Shown here: piece by piece, positions 53,972 through 63,495 of the stretch
How the letters are laid out: each line of letters starts with the position of its first letter
How positions within the stretch are numbered: the stretch's first letter is position 1
Source of the DNA: a gamma proteobacterium HTCC2207
Lineage (GTDB): Bacteria; Pseudomonadota; Gammaproteobacteria; Pseudomonadales; Porticoccaceae
NCBI GenBank assembly: GCA_000153445.1
Contig: CH672398.1
Location: 195,728-259,727, forward strand
Length of the DNA: 64,000 nucleotides
Direction: 5' to 3'
Notes under the pieces: generated by a model
What the model was told of the DNA's origin: nothing
Seen by the model: the letters and a program-made list of their open reading frames with translations, nothing else
Databases searched by the model: none
Position numbers and translations under genes: made by a program

Positions 53972-55621
53972 ATGACCACCTTTAAAGACTTGGGCTTATC
54001 AGCCCCTATTCTCAAAGCCATTACTGCGCAGGGCTATGACACTCCTTCGCCGATTCAGGCAAAAGCTATACCTGCTGTTTTAGATGGCCGAGATGTTATG
54101 GCTGCCGCGCAGACCGGTACTGGAAAAACCGCAGGGTTCACCTTGCCAATACTGCAACTTCTTAGTGCCGGTAAACGTGCGCAGCCGAATCAGGTGCGCA
54201 CCTTAATATTAACACCCACCCGTGAACTAGCAGCCCAGGTAGGCGAGAGTGTTGCTACCTACGGCAAGCATATGTCTCTGTCCTCGGCAGTGGTTTTTGG
54301 CGGTGTAAAAATTAATCCGCAGATGATGAAGCTGCGTCGAGGTGTTGATGTATTGGTGGCGACTCCCGGTCGTCTGATGGATCTCTACAGCCAAAATGCA
54401 GTGAAGTTTACCTACCTAGAAGTACTGGTATTGGACGAAGCTGATCGCATGTTGGATATGGGTTTTATTCACGATATCAAGCGCATTATCAGTCTGCTGC
54501 CTAAGCGGCGCCAGAACCTAATGTTCTCGGCAACTTTTTCCGATGATATACGCAAACTGGCCAAAGGGCTGGTGCACAATCCCATCGAAATTTCTGTAAC
54601 GCCACGCAATGCCACGGCGCCAACAGTCACGCAGTCAATATACACTGTCGACAAGAAACAGAAAGCGGGGGTGCTGACGCGTTTGATTCACGATAATAAG
54701 TGGGGTCAGGCACTGGTGTTTACCAAAACTAAGCACGGGGCCAATAAGCTCACTAAGCATCTCGAAGCTGAGGGCATTGTCGCCGCCGCTATTCACGGTA
54801 ATAAAAGTCAGGGTGCGCGGACTAAAGCGCTGGCCGGTTTTAAAGCCGGTGAGGTACGCATTTTAGTGGCGACCGATATCGCCGCCCGCGGTCTGGATAT
54901 TGAACAGCTGCCCCAGGTGGTTAACTTTGATCTGCCCAATGTCGCCGAAGACTATGTTCACCGTATTGGTCGAACCGGTCGCGCAGGCTCTACGGGGACT
55001 GCAATTTCGCTAGTCAGTGCCGATGAAGTGGATCTGCTCTCAGATATTGAGCGCCTGACCCAGAAACTGCTGCCCCGTGAAGTGATGGACGGCTTTGAAC
55101 CGTCCCACGATGTGCCAGAAACCTTTCTCGATCGGCCGGTTAGGACCAACAAGCAGCGCAAGGCCTTAAACAGCCAAACCAATAGTCGCGGCAAGAGCAA
55201 GCCAGATCCGAAAGTTAAGCGCAGCAGCACCTATTCTCATGGCCCTAAGCCCGGCGCCAAGCACAAAACCGGTGGTGGCTCTCATTCTGGGCAGCGTGAT
55301 GGCTCTCGAGATGGAAATCGAGATGGAAATCGAGATGGAAATCGAGAGGGCAACAGAGACGGCAACAGAGACGGCAACAGAGACGGTAATCGAGCTCGCA
55401 GTGAAGGGCGTCCAGCTCCACAGGGAGGTCGCGCTAGTGGCCCTTATGCTAAAAGTCCCGGTTCCAACGGTGGTGGCGCGCGTAATAGCGGTGGCGGTGC
55501 CGAAAATCGGAGTGGCAATCGAAACGGCAATCGAAACGGCAATCGCAGTGCTAGGCCTGCGGCTCGGGGTGATGCACCTCGCGGTAATAGTCGTCCGCAA
55601 CAGCGTAGTCCGCGAGACTAA
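53972..55621 (+). CDS. rhlE: DEAD-box RNA helicase, RhlE type
   Basis: From ATG 53972 it has 549 residues. The core has the Q motif ([20 protein letters not shown]), [31 protein letters not shown], the SAT motif in MFSATFS and [10 protein letters not shown]. After about residue 370 comes a low-complexity basic tail with eight RDGN-type repeats, then glycine-rich RGN repeats, likely an RNA-binding, disordered arm. The longer reading from ATG 53909 lacks support. RhlE-type helicases act in ribosome assembly and RNA decay. Confidence 0.94.
   Translation: MTTFKDLGLSAPILKAITAQGYDTPSPIQAKAIPAVLDGRDVMAAAQTGTGKTAGFTLPILQLLSAGKRAQPNQVRTLILTPTRELAAQVGESVATYGKHMSLSSAVVFGGVKINPQMMKLRRGVDVLVATPGRLMDLYSQNAVKFTYLEVLVLDEADRMLDMGFIHDIKRIISLLPKRRQNLMFSATFSDDIRKLAKGLVHNPIEISVTPRNATAPTVTQSIYTVDKKQKAGVLTRLIHDNKWGQALVFTKTKHGANKLTKHLEAEGIVAAAIHGNKSQGARTKALAGFKAGEVRILVATDIAARGLDIEQLPQVVNFDLPNVAEDYVHRIGRTGRAGSTGTAISLVSADEVDLLSDIERLTQKLLPREVMDGFEPSHDVPETFLDRPVRTNKQRKALNSQTNSRGKSKPDPKVKRSSTYSHGPKPGAKHKTGGGSHSGQRDGSRDGNRDGNRDGNREGNRDGNRDGNRDGNRARSEGRPAPQGGRASGPYAKSPGSNGGGARNSGGGAENRSGNRNGNRNGNRSARPAARGDAPRGNSRPQQRSPRD
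55298..55393 (+). repeat. Eight 12-bp tandem repeats in the rhlE tail
   Basis: The eight units encode DGSR, DGNR (three times), EGNR and DGNR (three times). The DNA units are GATGGAAATCGA-type, then GACGGCAACAGA-type, so two codon variants run in blocks, as expected from recent repeat expansion. Confidence 0.9.
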
Positions 55622-55717
55622 GGTCGCTTGAACTAAAAATTTTTACCCTATCCGCACCGGTTAATCAGTGACTATTAACCGATGTGGGATTATTCGTAAC
55701 AGTAATTGAGTATTTAA

Positions 55718-57283
55718 ATGTTTGAACTTCGCGCTAGTCGAGTTATCTCCTACAGAAACGATCTATTATCTGGTCTTACCGTGGCCCTGGCCTTGGTTCC
55801 TGAAGCGGTGGCCTTTGCCTTTGTGGCTGGAGTGGACCCATTAGTTGGCCTCTATGCCGCCTTTATGGTGGGATTGATTACGGCCTGTATCGGTGGACGT
55901 CCCGGTATGATTTCCGGTGCTACTGGCGCGCTGGCTGTGGTGATGGTGACACTGGTTGCAGACCATGGCGTTCAATATCTATTTATTACCGTAGTGCTGA
56001 TGGGATTTTTACAGATTCTCGCTGGCGTGCTGAAGCTGGGTAAGTTTATTCGCATGGTGCCACACCCGGTAATGCTCGGTTTTGTTAACGGCTTGGCCAT
56101 TGTGATTTTTCTTGCCCAGCTGAGTCAGTTTGGTGTTGCCGGAGAGCCAGGTTGGCTCGAGGGGACTAGCATGCAGGGTTCAATTATTGATGTTGCCTGG
56201 ATGACTGGCGAAGCTCTCTATACGTTGCTCGGGCTCGTGGTGCTGACTATGGCCATTATCCATCTGTTGCCACGCTTTACTACCGCACTGCCTTCATCAC
56301 TGGTGGCCATTGTTACTGTGACCTTGGTGGTGATGTATTTTGAAGTGGATACCAGAGTCGTTGGCGATGTTGCATCGATTGCCGGTGGACTGCCCAGTTT
56401 CAGTATTCCTCAGGTACCTTTTACCTTTGAGACGCTGTTTATTATCCTGCCATACGCAATTATTTTGGCCGCGATTGGCCTGATTGAATCACTGCTGACT
56501 CTGCGTCTGATCGACGAGATTACTGAAACCCGCGGGCAGGGTAATCGCGAATGCATCGGCCAGGGCGTTGCCAATACAGTCACTGGCTTTTTTGGTGGCA
56601 TGGGTGGCTGTGCGATGATCGGCCAGAGCATGATCAATGTGAACTCCGGTGGACGTGGTCGCCTGTCAGGCATTACTGCGGCGCTATCTCTTTTGGTGTT
56701 TATTCTGGTGGGGTCGGCATTAATTGAAATTATTCCATTAGCTGCTCTGATCGGTGTAATGTTTATTGTTGTAATTGGCACCTTCGAGTGGAGTAGTTTT
56801 CGCATTATGGGCAAAGTGCCGCGCAGTGATGCGTTAATTTTGGTGCTCGTCTCAGGCGTTACTGTGGCCACTGATCTGGCGGTCGCTGTAGTAGTAGGCG
56901 TGATTGTCTCGGCCTTGGTATTTGCCTGGGAGCATGCGAAATTTATTCGTATTGAAGCCCGCGAAGATCACAAAGGTTCGACGGTATACGCAGTGACTGG
57001 CCCACTGTTTTTTGGCTCTGTAACCTCATTTCTTGAGCGCTTTGACCCGCAACAGGATAACGATGACGTAGTTATTGATTTTGCTCGGTCACGAGTAGCC
57101 GACCACTCTGGCCTTGAAGCCATTGATACTCTAGCTGATCGTTATTTGAGTGCGGGTAAAACACTGCATCTAGTTCACTTGAGCGATGAATGTCGCAAGT
57201 TGCTAAAGAAAGCCGGCAATATGGTTGAAGTGAATGTTATCGAAGATCCCAAGTACTTCGTTGCCGAAGATTCGCTTGGCTAA
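55718..57283 (+). CDS. SulP-family anion transporter with STAS domain
   Basis: The N-terminal two thirds hold about ten to twelve membrane helices. The signature [27 protein letters not shown] is near residue 25-50. The C-terminal STAS domain (about residues 430-521) includes [21 protein letters not shown]. Family members carry sulfate, bicarbonate or other anions. The substrate is not readable; the short loops and lack of sulfate genes nearby favour neither. A terminator follows. Confidence 0.92.
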   Translation: MFELRASRVISYRNDLLSGLTVALALVPEAVAFAFVAGVDPLVGLYAAFMVGLITACIGGRPGMISGATGALAVVMVTLVADHGVQYLFITVVLMGFLQILAGVLKLGKFIRMVPHPVMLGFVNGLAIVIFLAQLSQFGVAGEPGWLEGTSMQGSIIDVAWMTGEALYTLLGLVVLTMAIIHLLPRFTTALPSSLVAIVTVTLVVMYFEVDTRVVGDVASIAGGLPSFSIPQVPFTFETLFIILPYAIILAAIGLIESLLTLRLIDEITETRGQGNRECIGQGVANTVTGFFGGMGGCAMIGQSMINVNSGGRGRLSGITAALSLLVFILVGSALIEIIPLAALIGVMFIVVIGTFEWSSFRIMGKVPRSDALILVLVSGVTVATDLAVAVVVGVIVSALVFAWEHAKFIRIEAREDHKGSTVYAVTGPLFFGSVTSFLERFDPQQDNDDVVIDFARSRVADHSGLEAIDTLADRYLSAGKTLHLVHLSDECRKLLKKAGNMVEVNVIEDPKYFVAEDSLG

Positions 57284-57296
57284 AGTTACTGAGTTC

Positions 57297-57323
57297 AAGG
57301 AGCTCCAGAAGGCGCTCCTTTTT
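57297..57323 (+). terminator. Terminator of the SulP gene
   Basis: AAGGAGC at 57297-57303 pairs with GCTCCTT at 57314-57320 around a 10-base loop, followed by TTT. It lies 14 bases after the stop. Confidence 0.7.
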
Positions 57324-57578
57324 GATAGATAAGCTTAAGTCGAAAGAATCCCAGCTAGGTTGTAGCGGGTATAAATTATTAAGATAACGATAACCGCATA
57401 CCATTTAAGGTTACAGGTGCTGCTCAAGGGCCTTAGCCGCTAAGTTTTCTCAGACTGTCCTGGCTCTCTCACAGAAAATTTTCTCGCCCGCTACGGGCTT
57501 CTCGCGCTGCCCCTATCCAGGTTTATTGTTGCCCTGCCTAGATGGGCAAATAAGTAAATTGGCAATATTAGCCTGCCC

Positions 57579-58157
57579 TTAAGGGCTGGTAACCACCAGA
57601 TAGCAGACCAACTCCTTTTTACCGCAGTTCTCAATGGCATGTGATAGATCGGCGCGATAGTGCGCCGAGTCACCTTGACTCAATTCGGTACAGTTTTCTC
57701 CTGATATTAATTTCCCTTGGCCACTGGTAATCGTCAGCAACTCTTTGGTGCCTTCATAATGGGGTGCGCTGGTTAAACTCGCCCCTGGGGCTATACGCAA
57801 CTCGTAGAACTCAATGCTTTTTTCCATATGCAGCGGCGAGAGAGTGCGGATCTGACACTCTTTGTCATTGCGGAAGAGATTGCTTTTGTCCTCACCATGA
57901 ACCACTTCGATAGTCGACGACTGCCAGGCCTGATCGACAAGCTCACCTATGCTCATGCCAAATGCTTGGGCAATGCGGAAGGTCACTGTGAGGGTAGGGT
58001 TGGCCTGACCCCGTTCGATCTGGCTCAACATAGAACGACTGACGCCGGAGGCCCCAGCCAGTTGATCTAGGGTTAACTTATTTTTTTTTCGCAGCGCTGT
58101 AACCCTGCTTGAGAGTGCCTGACTGGCGGGATCATTATCCGATTGAGAATTACTCAT
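57579..58157 (-). CDS. XRE-family regulator with cupin domain
   Basis: The N-terminal helix-turn-helix (TLDQLAGASGVSRSMLSQIE, residues about 29-48) is followed by a cupin_2 domain (about residues 110-190, with TSAPHYEGTKELLTITSGQG and HAIENCG). This architecture is common in regulators of amino-acid catabolism. It lies divergent from tdh, with three direct repeats (58196-58254) between them that could be its operators. Ligand unknown. The length of 192 is typical. Confidence 0.9.
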   Translation of the reverse strand: MSNSQSDNDPASQALSSRVTALRKKNKLTLDQLAGASGVSRSMLSQIERGQANPTLTVTFRIAQAFGMSIGELVDQAWQSSTIEVVHGEDKSNLFRNDKECQIRTLSPLHMEKSIEFYELRIAPGASLTSAPHYEGTKELLTITSGQGKLISGENCTELSQGDSAHYRADLSHAIENCGKKELVCYLVVTSP

Positions 58158-58195
58158 AGGCTGCCTCTAAACGACCACAATTTATTCGCATCACT

Positions 58196-58254
58196 ATACA
58201 GGATTTAAATCTTGCATAAAGGAAATATTAATTCTACGATACAGGAATAAATTC
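58196..58254. promoter_or_regulatory. Three direct repeats in the regulator-tdh intergenic region
   Basis: ATACAGGATTTAAAT at 58196, ATAAAGGAAATATTA at 58216 and ATACAGGAATAAATT at 58239 share the AtaxAGGA core and are spaced about two helical turns apart. They are 47 or more bases before the tdh start and close to the regulator start. Confidence 0.5.
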
Positions 58255-58300
58255 TTATATATTGATATTAAAAGAAATAGAACTAGGGGAAGGCAGCATT

Positions 58301-59326
58301 ATGAAAGCATTAGTTAAAAGGAATTCCACTGTTGGTCTCTGGTTGGAGGATGTACCCAAACCGGAAATGGGTATTAATGACGTTTTGATCAAGATTAAGC
58401 GCACGGCCATCTGCGGCACCGATATGCATATTTATAACTGGGATAGCTGGGCTCAGGAAACCATTCCCGTACCTATGGTAGTGGGGCATGAGTTTGTCGG
58501 CGAGATCGTCGATGTAGGCTCCAATGTAAATGATTTTCGTCCTGGGCAAATTGTCTCGGGAGAGGGCCATGTAGTCTGTGGTCGCTGCCGCAATTGTCTC
58601 GCCGGACGTCGTCATCTCTGCGCCCACACCAGTGGTATAGGCGTGGATCGCTCGGGTGCCTTTGCTGAATATTTGGCGCTGCCAATGTCCAATGTGTGGG
58701 AGCATCGCGCAGATATAGATCTGGATGTGGCTGCGCTCTTTGATCCCTTGGGCAATGCCGTGCACACCGCACTGCAATACGATCTATTGGGTGAAGACGT
58801 TTTGATCACTGGTGCTGGGCCTATTGGCGCCATGGCCGCCGCAGTTTGTCGTCATGCCGGTGCGCGCAATGTGGTGATCACCGATATTAATCCCCAGCGC
58901 CTTGCGCTAGCGAAAGAGCTCGGCGCTACCTGTACAGTTGATGTGCGCACCGAGAAACTCGCTGATGTGCAGCGTGCACTGGGTATGTCTGAAGGCTTTG
59001 ATGTGGGTCTGGAGATGTCCGGTAATCCTGCTGGGTTTCGTGACCTATTAAGCAATATGTGCCATGGCGGCAAAGTGGCAATGCTCGGTATTCCTGCGGA
59101 AGAGGTAGCCATCGATTGGAGTCTAGTGATCTTTAATATGCTCACTCTGAAAGGTATCTATGGTCGTGAGATGTATGAGACCTGGTACAAGATGTCGGTA
59201 ATGATTGAGAGCGGCTTGGATATTTCTTCGGTGATTACCCATCGCATGCACTACACCGATTTCCAGAAGGGTTTTGATGCGATGAACGCCGGAGAGGCGA
59301 GCAAGGTGATTTTGAATTGGGACTGA
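58301..59326 (+). CDS. tdh: L-threonine 3-dehydrogenase
   Basis: Tdh oxidises threonine to 2-amino-3-ketobutyrate with NAD. It is a zinc medium-chain dehydrogenase. Catalytic zinc ligand Cys38 lies in [13 protein letters not shown], the structural-zinc cysteines in [15 protein letters not shown], and the NAD loop is [17 protein letters not shown] at 58301 after GGGGAAGG gives 341 residues, the exact E. coli length; the reading from 58262 is upstream extension. It is followed after 45 bases by kbl, the standard tdh-kbl pair. Confidence 0.96.
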   Translation: MKALVKRNSTVGLWLEDVPKPEMGINDVLIKIKRTAICGTDMHIYNWDSWAQETIPVPMVVGHEFVGEIVDVGSNVNDFRPGQIVSGEGHVVCGRCRNCLAGRRHLCAHTSGIGVDRSGAFAEYLALPMSNVWEHRADIDLDVAALFDPLGNAVHTALQYDLLGEDVLITGAGPIGAMAAAVCRHAGARNVVITDINPQRLALAKELGATCTVDVRTEKLADVQRALGMSEGFDVGLEMSGNPAGFRDLLSNMCHGGKVAMLGIPAEEVAIDWSLVIFNMLTLKGIYGREMYETWYKMSVMIESGLDISSVITHRMHYTDFQKGFDAMNAGEASKVILNWD

Positions 59327-59371
59327 GTAGAGAGCCCACAACGGTTTATGGAATAGCGATAGGAACACTTT

Positions 59372-60562
59372 ATGTACGGTAGATTTCAAGATCATCTGCA
59401 AGCGCAGCTTAAGCAGATTGAAGATAGCGGCTTAACCAAAAATGAACGCCAAATCACCTCGGCTCAGGGCGCTAGAGTCTCGGTAGTTGGCGGTGCGCCA
59501 GTACTCAACCTGTGCGCCAACAACTACCTTGGCTTGGCCCAACATCCTGAGGTTCAGGCGGCGGCCATACGTGGGGTGCAGGAGTGGGGTTATGGTATGG
59601 CTTCAGTGCGCTTTATTTGCGGTACCCAAACCATTCACAAGCAGTTGGAAAATGACCTCAGTACCTTTGTCGGCAGTGAGGCGACGATTCTCTATCCCTC
59701 CTGTTTTGATGCCAATGCAGGACTTTTTGAAACCTTGCTCGGGCCCGAGGATGCGGTAATTTCCGATGAGTTGAATCACGCCAGTATTATCGACGGTGTA
59801 CGCCTCTGTAAGGCCAAACGCTATCGCTACCGCAACTCGGATATGGCAGATTTGGAAAGCCAGCTACGGGCAGCGGACACGGCTGGTGCGCGGTTTAAGC
59901 TGATTACCACGGACGGTGTTTTCTCTATGGATGGCACCATCGCTAAATTAGATGAAATCTGTGATCTGGCGGATAAGTACAACGCTCTGGTGCACTTTGA
60001 TGACTGCCATGCCAGTGGTTTTGTCGGTGCCAATGGTCGTGGCACGCATGAATATCACGGCTGTATGGATCATGTGGATATTATTACCGGCACTCTGGGC
60101 AAAGCATTGGGCGGCGGTAGTGGTGGTTTTACCAGTGCCAGACAGGAAGTAGTGGATCTATTGCGGCAGCGCTCGCGGCCCTATCTGTTTTCCAACACGG
60201 TTGCGCCACCGGTGGTTGCCGGCGCCATAAAGGCGCTACAGCTAGTGACTGAATCCAATCAGCTGCAACAGCAACTCACCAAGAATACTGAATTCTTCCG
60301 CGATGGCATGGAGAGCTTAGGGTTCCGATTATTGCCCGGTGAACACCCGATTGTGCCGGTAATGTTGGACGATGCGGCACTGGCGGCCAAGTTCGCTGAG
60401 AGAATGCTCGCCCATGGAGTCTACGTGGTGGCCTTTTCCTATCCGGTAGTGGCGCATGGCAAGGCGCGTATTCGCACGCAGATGTCTGCGGCTCACAGCC
60501 GAGATGATCTTGAGCTGGCCTTAGGGGCTTTTGCGGCAGTGAAGCGCGAGCTGGGGATTTAA
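59372..60562 (+). CDS. kbl: 2-amino-3-ketobutyrate CoA ligase (glycine C-acetyltransferase)
   Basis: This PLP enzyme splits 2-amino-3-ketobutyrate with CoA to glycine and acetyl-CoA. The cofactor lysine is in [16 protein letters not shown], with [15 protein letters not shown] and [12 protein letters not shown] typical of the alpha-oxoamine synthase family. The length of 396 matches Kbl (398). ATG at 59372 follows GATAGGAA. With tdh it degrades threonine; the glycine may be fed into one-carbon metabolism. Confidence 0.96.
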   Translation: MYGRFQDHLQAQLKQIEDSGLTKNERQITSAQGARVSVVGGAPVLNLCANNYLGLAQHPEVQAAAIRGVQEWGYGMASVRFICGTQTIHKQLENDLSTFVGSEATILYPSCFDANAGLFETLLGPEDAVISDELNHASIIDGVRLCKAKRYRYRNSDMADLESQLRAADTAGARFKLITTDGVFSMDGTIAKLDEICDLADKYNALVHFDDCHASGFVGANGRGTHEYHGCMDHVDIITGTLGKALGGGSGGFTSARQEVVDLLRQRSRPYLFSNTVAPPVVAGAIKALQLVTESNQLQQQLTKNTEFFRDGMESLGFRLLPGEHPIVPVMLDDAALAAKFAERMLAHGVYVVAFSYPVVAHGKARIRTQMSAAHSRDDLELALGAFAAVKRELGI

Positions 60563-60576
60563 GCTTTTCCTCAGGC

Positions 60577-60608
60577 AAAAAAAAGGGCGACTCTTGCAAG
60601 TCGCCCTT
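60577..60608 (-). terminator. Terminator of the minus-strand TonB receptor gene
   Basis: AAGGGCGACT at 60583-60592 pairs exactly with AGTCGCCCTT at 60599-60608. The A run to the left gives the minus-strand T tail. For the convergent kbl transcript the stem has no T run. Confidence 0.85.
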
Positions 60609-60656
60609 CCGGTACAAAGCCCTAAGCTGGGCCGTGCATAACACAACATCTAAATA

Positions 60657-63023
60657 CTAGAAGCTTTTTCGTGCAGTTACACCAAACGTGCGGGGCTGGT
60701 TTGGATAAATATTAAAGCTTCCTGCCTGTGCTGGCGTTGGGAACCCACTGGTTAAATATTGGTCATTAGTGAGATTGCGCGCCCAGATAGACAGGTTTAA
60801 GCCACTTGGTGTGTTCATGCCCGCACTCAGGTTAAGAGAGCCGACTTCACGCGTAGCTATAGCTGCAACCTCTGGAGGCAGATTATCGACGATTGTTACT
60901 TCATCGGCATATTGATAATCAGCGCGGGCGTAGGCGTCATTTTTGCCTAAGCGGAAATCATAGAGAGCCGACAAAGACAAGCTCACTTCATGAATTCCCG
61001 CAGGCTTAGCGCCTGATAAATCTGCGCCTTCAAAGCCGCCACCTACGAACTCATCATAAACTGGATCCAGCAATGTCCCTGCTAGACCTAACCTAAGTGA
61101 CTCTACTGGGTAGTAGACTAGATCGAATTCAACTCCCTTAGTGGATTGCATACCTGCATTTCGAAGTTCAAAGCCGGTGCCGTTAAAGATCGATGATTGG
61201 AAGCCCTTAATAGTTTGATCAAAGATCGCCATATTGAAAGACCCGCGCTCAAACACCGCCTTTAGGCCCAACTCATACACTTCTGATTCTTCAGGGTCAG
61301 CAAAGGGTGAACCTGCTGTCAGGTTAGGTGCGTTGGCAGTCAACCCTGCGGCTACTAATGCTGCTAAGTCAGCGGCATTAGGACCTGAGTCGCGAGACAG
61401 ATTCCAAGAGCTCGCCTTGAACCCGGTAGCGTAGCTTCCGTAGACATTGACGTTATCGTTTATGTCATAAGCTAAACGAAGAGTATAGGTCGTATCACTG
61501 TCGTCAGTGGTATTGCCTTCAATTGCGTTTGGAAGATTGACCACGGGAGGCAATGAAGATTGCAGGGCAGACAATGCTCCGACGAAAGCTGCTGGTACAG
61601 CGGCAAAGGCGTTGGTGTTAACTTGACTGACTGTCACTTCTTTTTCAGCCTGAGTGTAGTTAAAGCCTGCGGTTAAAGTTAGCTGCTCATTTAACTGCAG
61701 GTCAAACTGACCAAATATTGAAGTTGACTGATCTTCTTGACTAAAGGAATCTTGCGCACCAGTACCAGTAGCAAAGAACGTCCCTGCAGGTAATCCAATT
61801 CCAGCTTCAACGGCACCAAGAGCACCTGGAGCACCCAAGCCAGCAACTAACGCATCAAAGTAGTTTCGCGCCTGTGGCCCCCACATAACCTCGGATGTAT
61901 AGTCCACTGACTCATCAAAGTAAAACGCTCCGATCATCCAGCTTAAATCGCCATCTCCGGTTGAGGTCAGTCGAATTTCCTGACTAAAAGTGTCTACGTT
62001 TAGGTCGTTAGGACTGGTTTGAGTTAAGGGAGCGCTGGTAAAGTCAATGTCGAGAGCCTCAAACGTGTCACTGAAGCGCTGAGAGGTAATCGAGGTAAGG
62101 ACAAAACTCCCATAATCGACATCAATTTGGGCCGAGATACCACCGTTTTCAACTTCATTAAAGGGGTCAATGTCTGCAGCTATGCGATAGGCGAAGGGCT
62201 GCTCGGGCACCAGTTGACCGCCAAGAAGGCCGATTACTGCTCCAGTAGGGCCGTTAACCAAGTTTGACACACCACAGCAGACTTCATCGATCTCGTCGTA
62301 ATCGGCAATTATACGCACCTCAGTGTTGTCAGTTGGAGTCCATGACACCTGACCGCGAACACCCCAGCGATCTCTTTCGTTCATGGCAGGACCGCCAGCT
62401 ATGTTGGTAAAGTAACCATCGCGCTGGGTCATATTAGCCGATACGTCGAAGCTCAGATCTTCAGAAATTGCGCTTTCAAATAATGCCTTGGTATTTTTAT
62501 ATCCGATATTGCCAATACTAGCCTCAATATAGCCACCGGTCTCACCAGAAGGCTTAGGTGTGACAATACTGATAACACCAGCGGAGGCATTCTTGCCGAA
62601 CAGAATGCTCTGTGGACCGCTAAGTACTTCGACCCGCTCTAAACGTGGCAGGTCAGAAATGGATGAGCCGGCACGTGAACGATAGACACCATCGATAAAC
62701 ACACCAACAGAAGGCTCTATACCTTCGTTATTTGAGCCGTTACCAAAACCACGAATTGCGAACGAAGTGTTAGTTGATGACTGCAATTGAGATACCCGCA
62801 ATGTAGGCACAACACTTTGTAGATCAATAATGTCTTGGATCGCGGCTTTTGAAATAGTATCGCCAGTAGTCACTGTGACCGACACTGGAATGTCTTGCAG
62901 AGTTTGTTCGCGTTTGTTGGCTGTGACAATGATTTCGTCGATTGCTGCTTGGGCTATGCCGCTGGCAAAAACACTTGCCACCGCAAGAGCCAAGCACGAT
63001 TTCTGTGCACGTATAAACTTCAT
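60657..63023 (-). CDS. TonB-dependent receptor
   Basis: A signal peptide (to about AQA at residue 26) and a TonB-box-like DEIIVTANK segment lead to the plug. RVEVLSGPQSILFGKNASAGVISIVT is the usual end-of-plug sequence. The barrel ends in ARKSF. The length of 788 is typical. AAAGGGGA precedes the ATG at 63023. The fold is the large class of oligomer/siderophore/carbohydrate receptors, and the ligand is unknown. It lies between the threonine and serine degradation genes, which is not enough to assign one. Confidence 0.9.
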   Translation of the reverse strand: MKFIRAQKSCLALAVASVFASGIAQAAIDEIIVTANKREQTLQDIPVSVTVTTGDTISKAAIQDIIDLQSVVPTLRVSQLQSSTNTSFAIRGFGNGSNNEGIEPSVGVFIDGVYRSRAGSSISDLPRLERVEVLSGPQSILFGKNASAGVISIVTPKPSGETGGYIEASIGNIGYKNTKALFESAISEDLSFDVSANMTQRDGYFTNIAGGPAMNERDRWGVRGQVSWTPTDNTEVRIIADYDEIDEVCCGVSNLVNGPTGAVIGLLGGQLVPEQPFAYRIAADIDPFNEVENGGISAQIDVDYGSFVLTSITSQRFSDTFEALDIDFTSAPLTQTSPNDLNVDTFSQEIRLTSTGDGDLSWMIGAFYFDESVDYTSEVMWGPQARNYFDALVAGLGAPGALGAVEAGIGLPAGTFFATGTGAQDSFSQEDQSTSIFGQFDLQLNEQLTLTAGFNYTQAEKEVTVSQVNTNAFAAVPAAFVGALSALQSSLPPVVNLPNAIEGNTTDDSDTTYTLRLAYDINDNVNVYGSYATGFKASSWNLSRDSGPNAADLAALVAAGLTANAPNLTAGSPFADPEESEVYELGLKAVFERGSFNMAIFDQTIKGFQSSIFNGTGFELRNAGMQSTKGVEFDLVYYPVESLRLGLAGTLLDPVYDEFVGGGFEGADLSGAKPAGIHEVSLSLSALYDFRLGKNDAYARADYQYADEVTIVDNLPPEVAAIATREVGSLNLSAGMNTPSGLNLSIWARNLTNDQYLTSGFPTPAQAGSFNIYPNQPRTFGVTARKSF

Positions 63024-63495
63024 GATTTCCCCTTTGATTTGTCAAGAGTCACAATTGCATGTGATCTTAATTATTGTCATTTTTTACTCTCTTAATAACG
63101 CTGCAGCTTCTGTAGATAGCGCTATTAGGAGTTGAATACTCTAAAAGCAATAAGCTTAGATAGCAAATTGTTTTGCCGGTTATTGCTTGCTGGGCTCCAA
63201 ACCGGGCAGACGTTTTTGTGTTGACCGTTGATTACTCAGGCACAACTTGGTTTGTCTGTTAATTTTCTGAGCTTTTTTGTTCCATGACTACACCCATGAG
63301 GGGTAGTTAGTTAGGCCCCTTATCCGAGCTTATGGTGCTATGGTGGCGGCTAGTAATTTTCTTATAAAGTGGATAAGAACAGCTGTTAAAACGGCTCATG
63401 CAAACAAATAGCGATCTGTGGAATTGAGTCTATAGTTATAGGCCTCTGCTGTGCGCCGACAGCGCACTTTTAGGTATAGAAGGACATTAGTCATC
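63024..63495. promoter_or_regulatory. Divergent intergenic region, TonB receptor / sdaA
   Basis: The 472-base space has an inverted repeat ACTACACCC-ATGA-GGGGTAGT at 63287-63307 with one mismatch in the arms, a plausible operator. A second small repeat, TCACA-N6-TGTGA, is at 63049-63064, next to the receptor start. AAGGACAT lies before the sdaA ATG. I see no convincing -35/-10 pair and no ORF. Confidence 0.5.

Noticed and set aside
55298-55393. Direct repeats that could suggest a CRISPR-like array
   Set aside because: Units are 12 bp without spacers, are in frame in the helicase and encode a regular peptide repeat.
55166-55600. Minus-strand threonine/serine-rich frame in the helicase tail
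   Set aside because: It is the complement of the repetitive RDGN/RGN coding sequence, so the low complexity is an echo.
58310-58777. Minus-strand frames inside tdh
   Set aside because: They are shadows opposite the strongly supported tdh coding sequence.
60577-60608. Hairpin read as the kbl terminator
   Set aside because: The T tail is on the minus strand; on the plus strand the stem is followed by CCGGT, so it belongs to the TonB receptor transcript.
63049-63064. CRP site near the TonB receptor start
   Set aside because: The arms are TCACA-N6-TGTGA, the reverse of the CRP order TGTGA-N6-TCACA.
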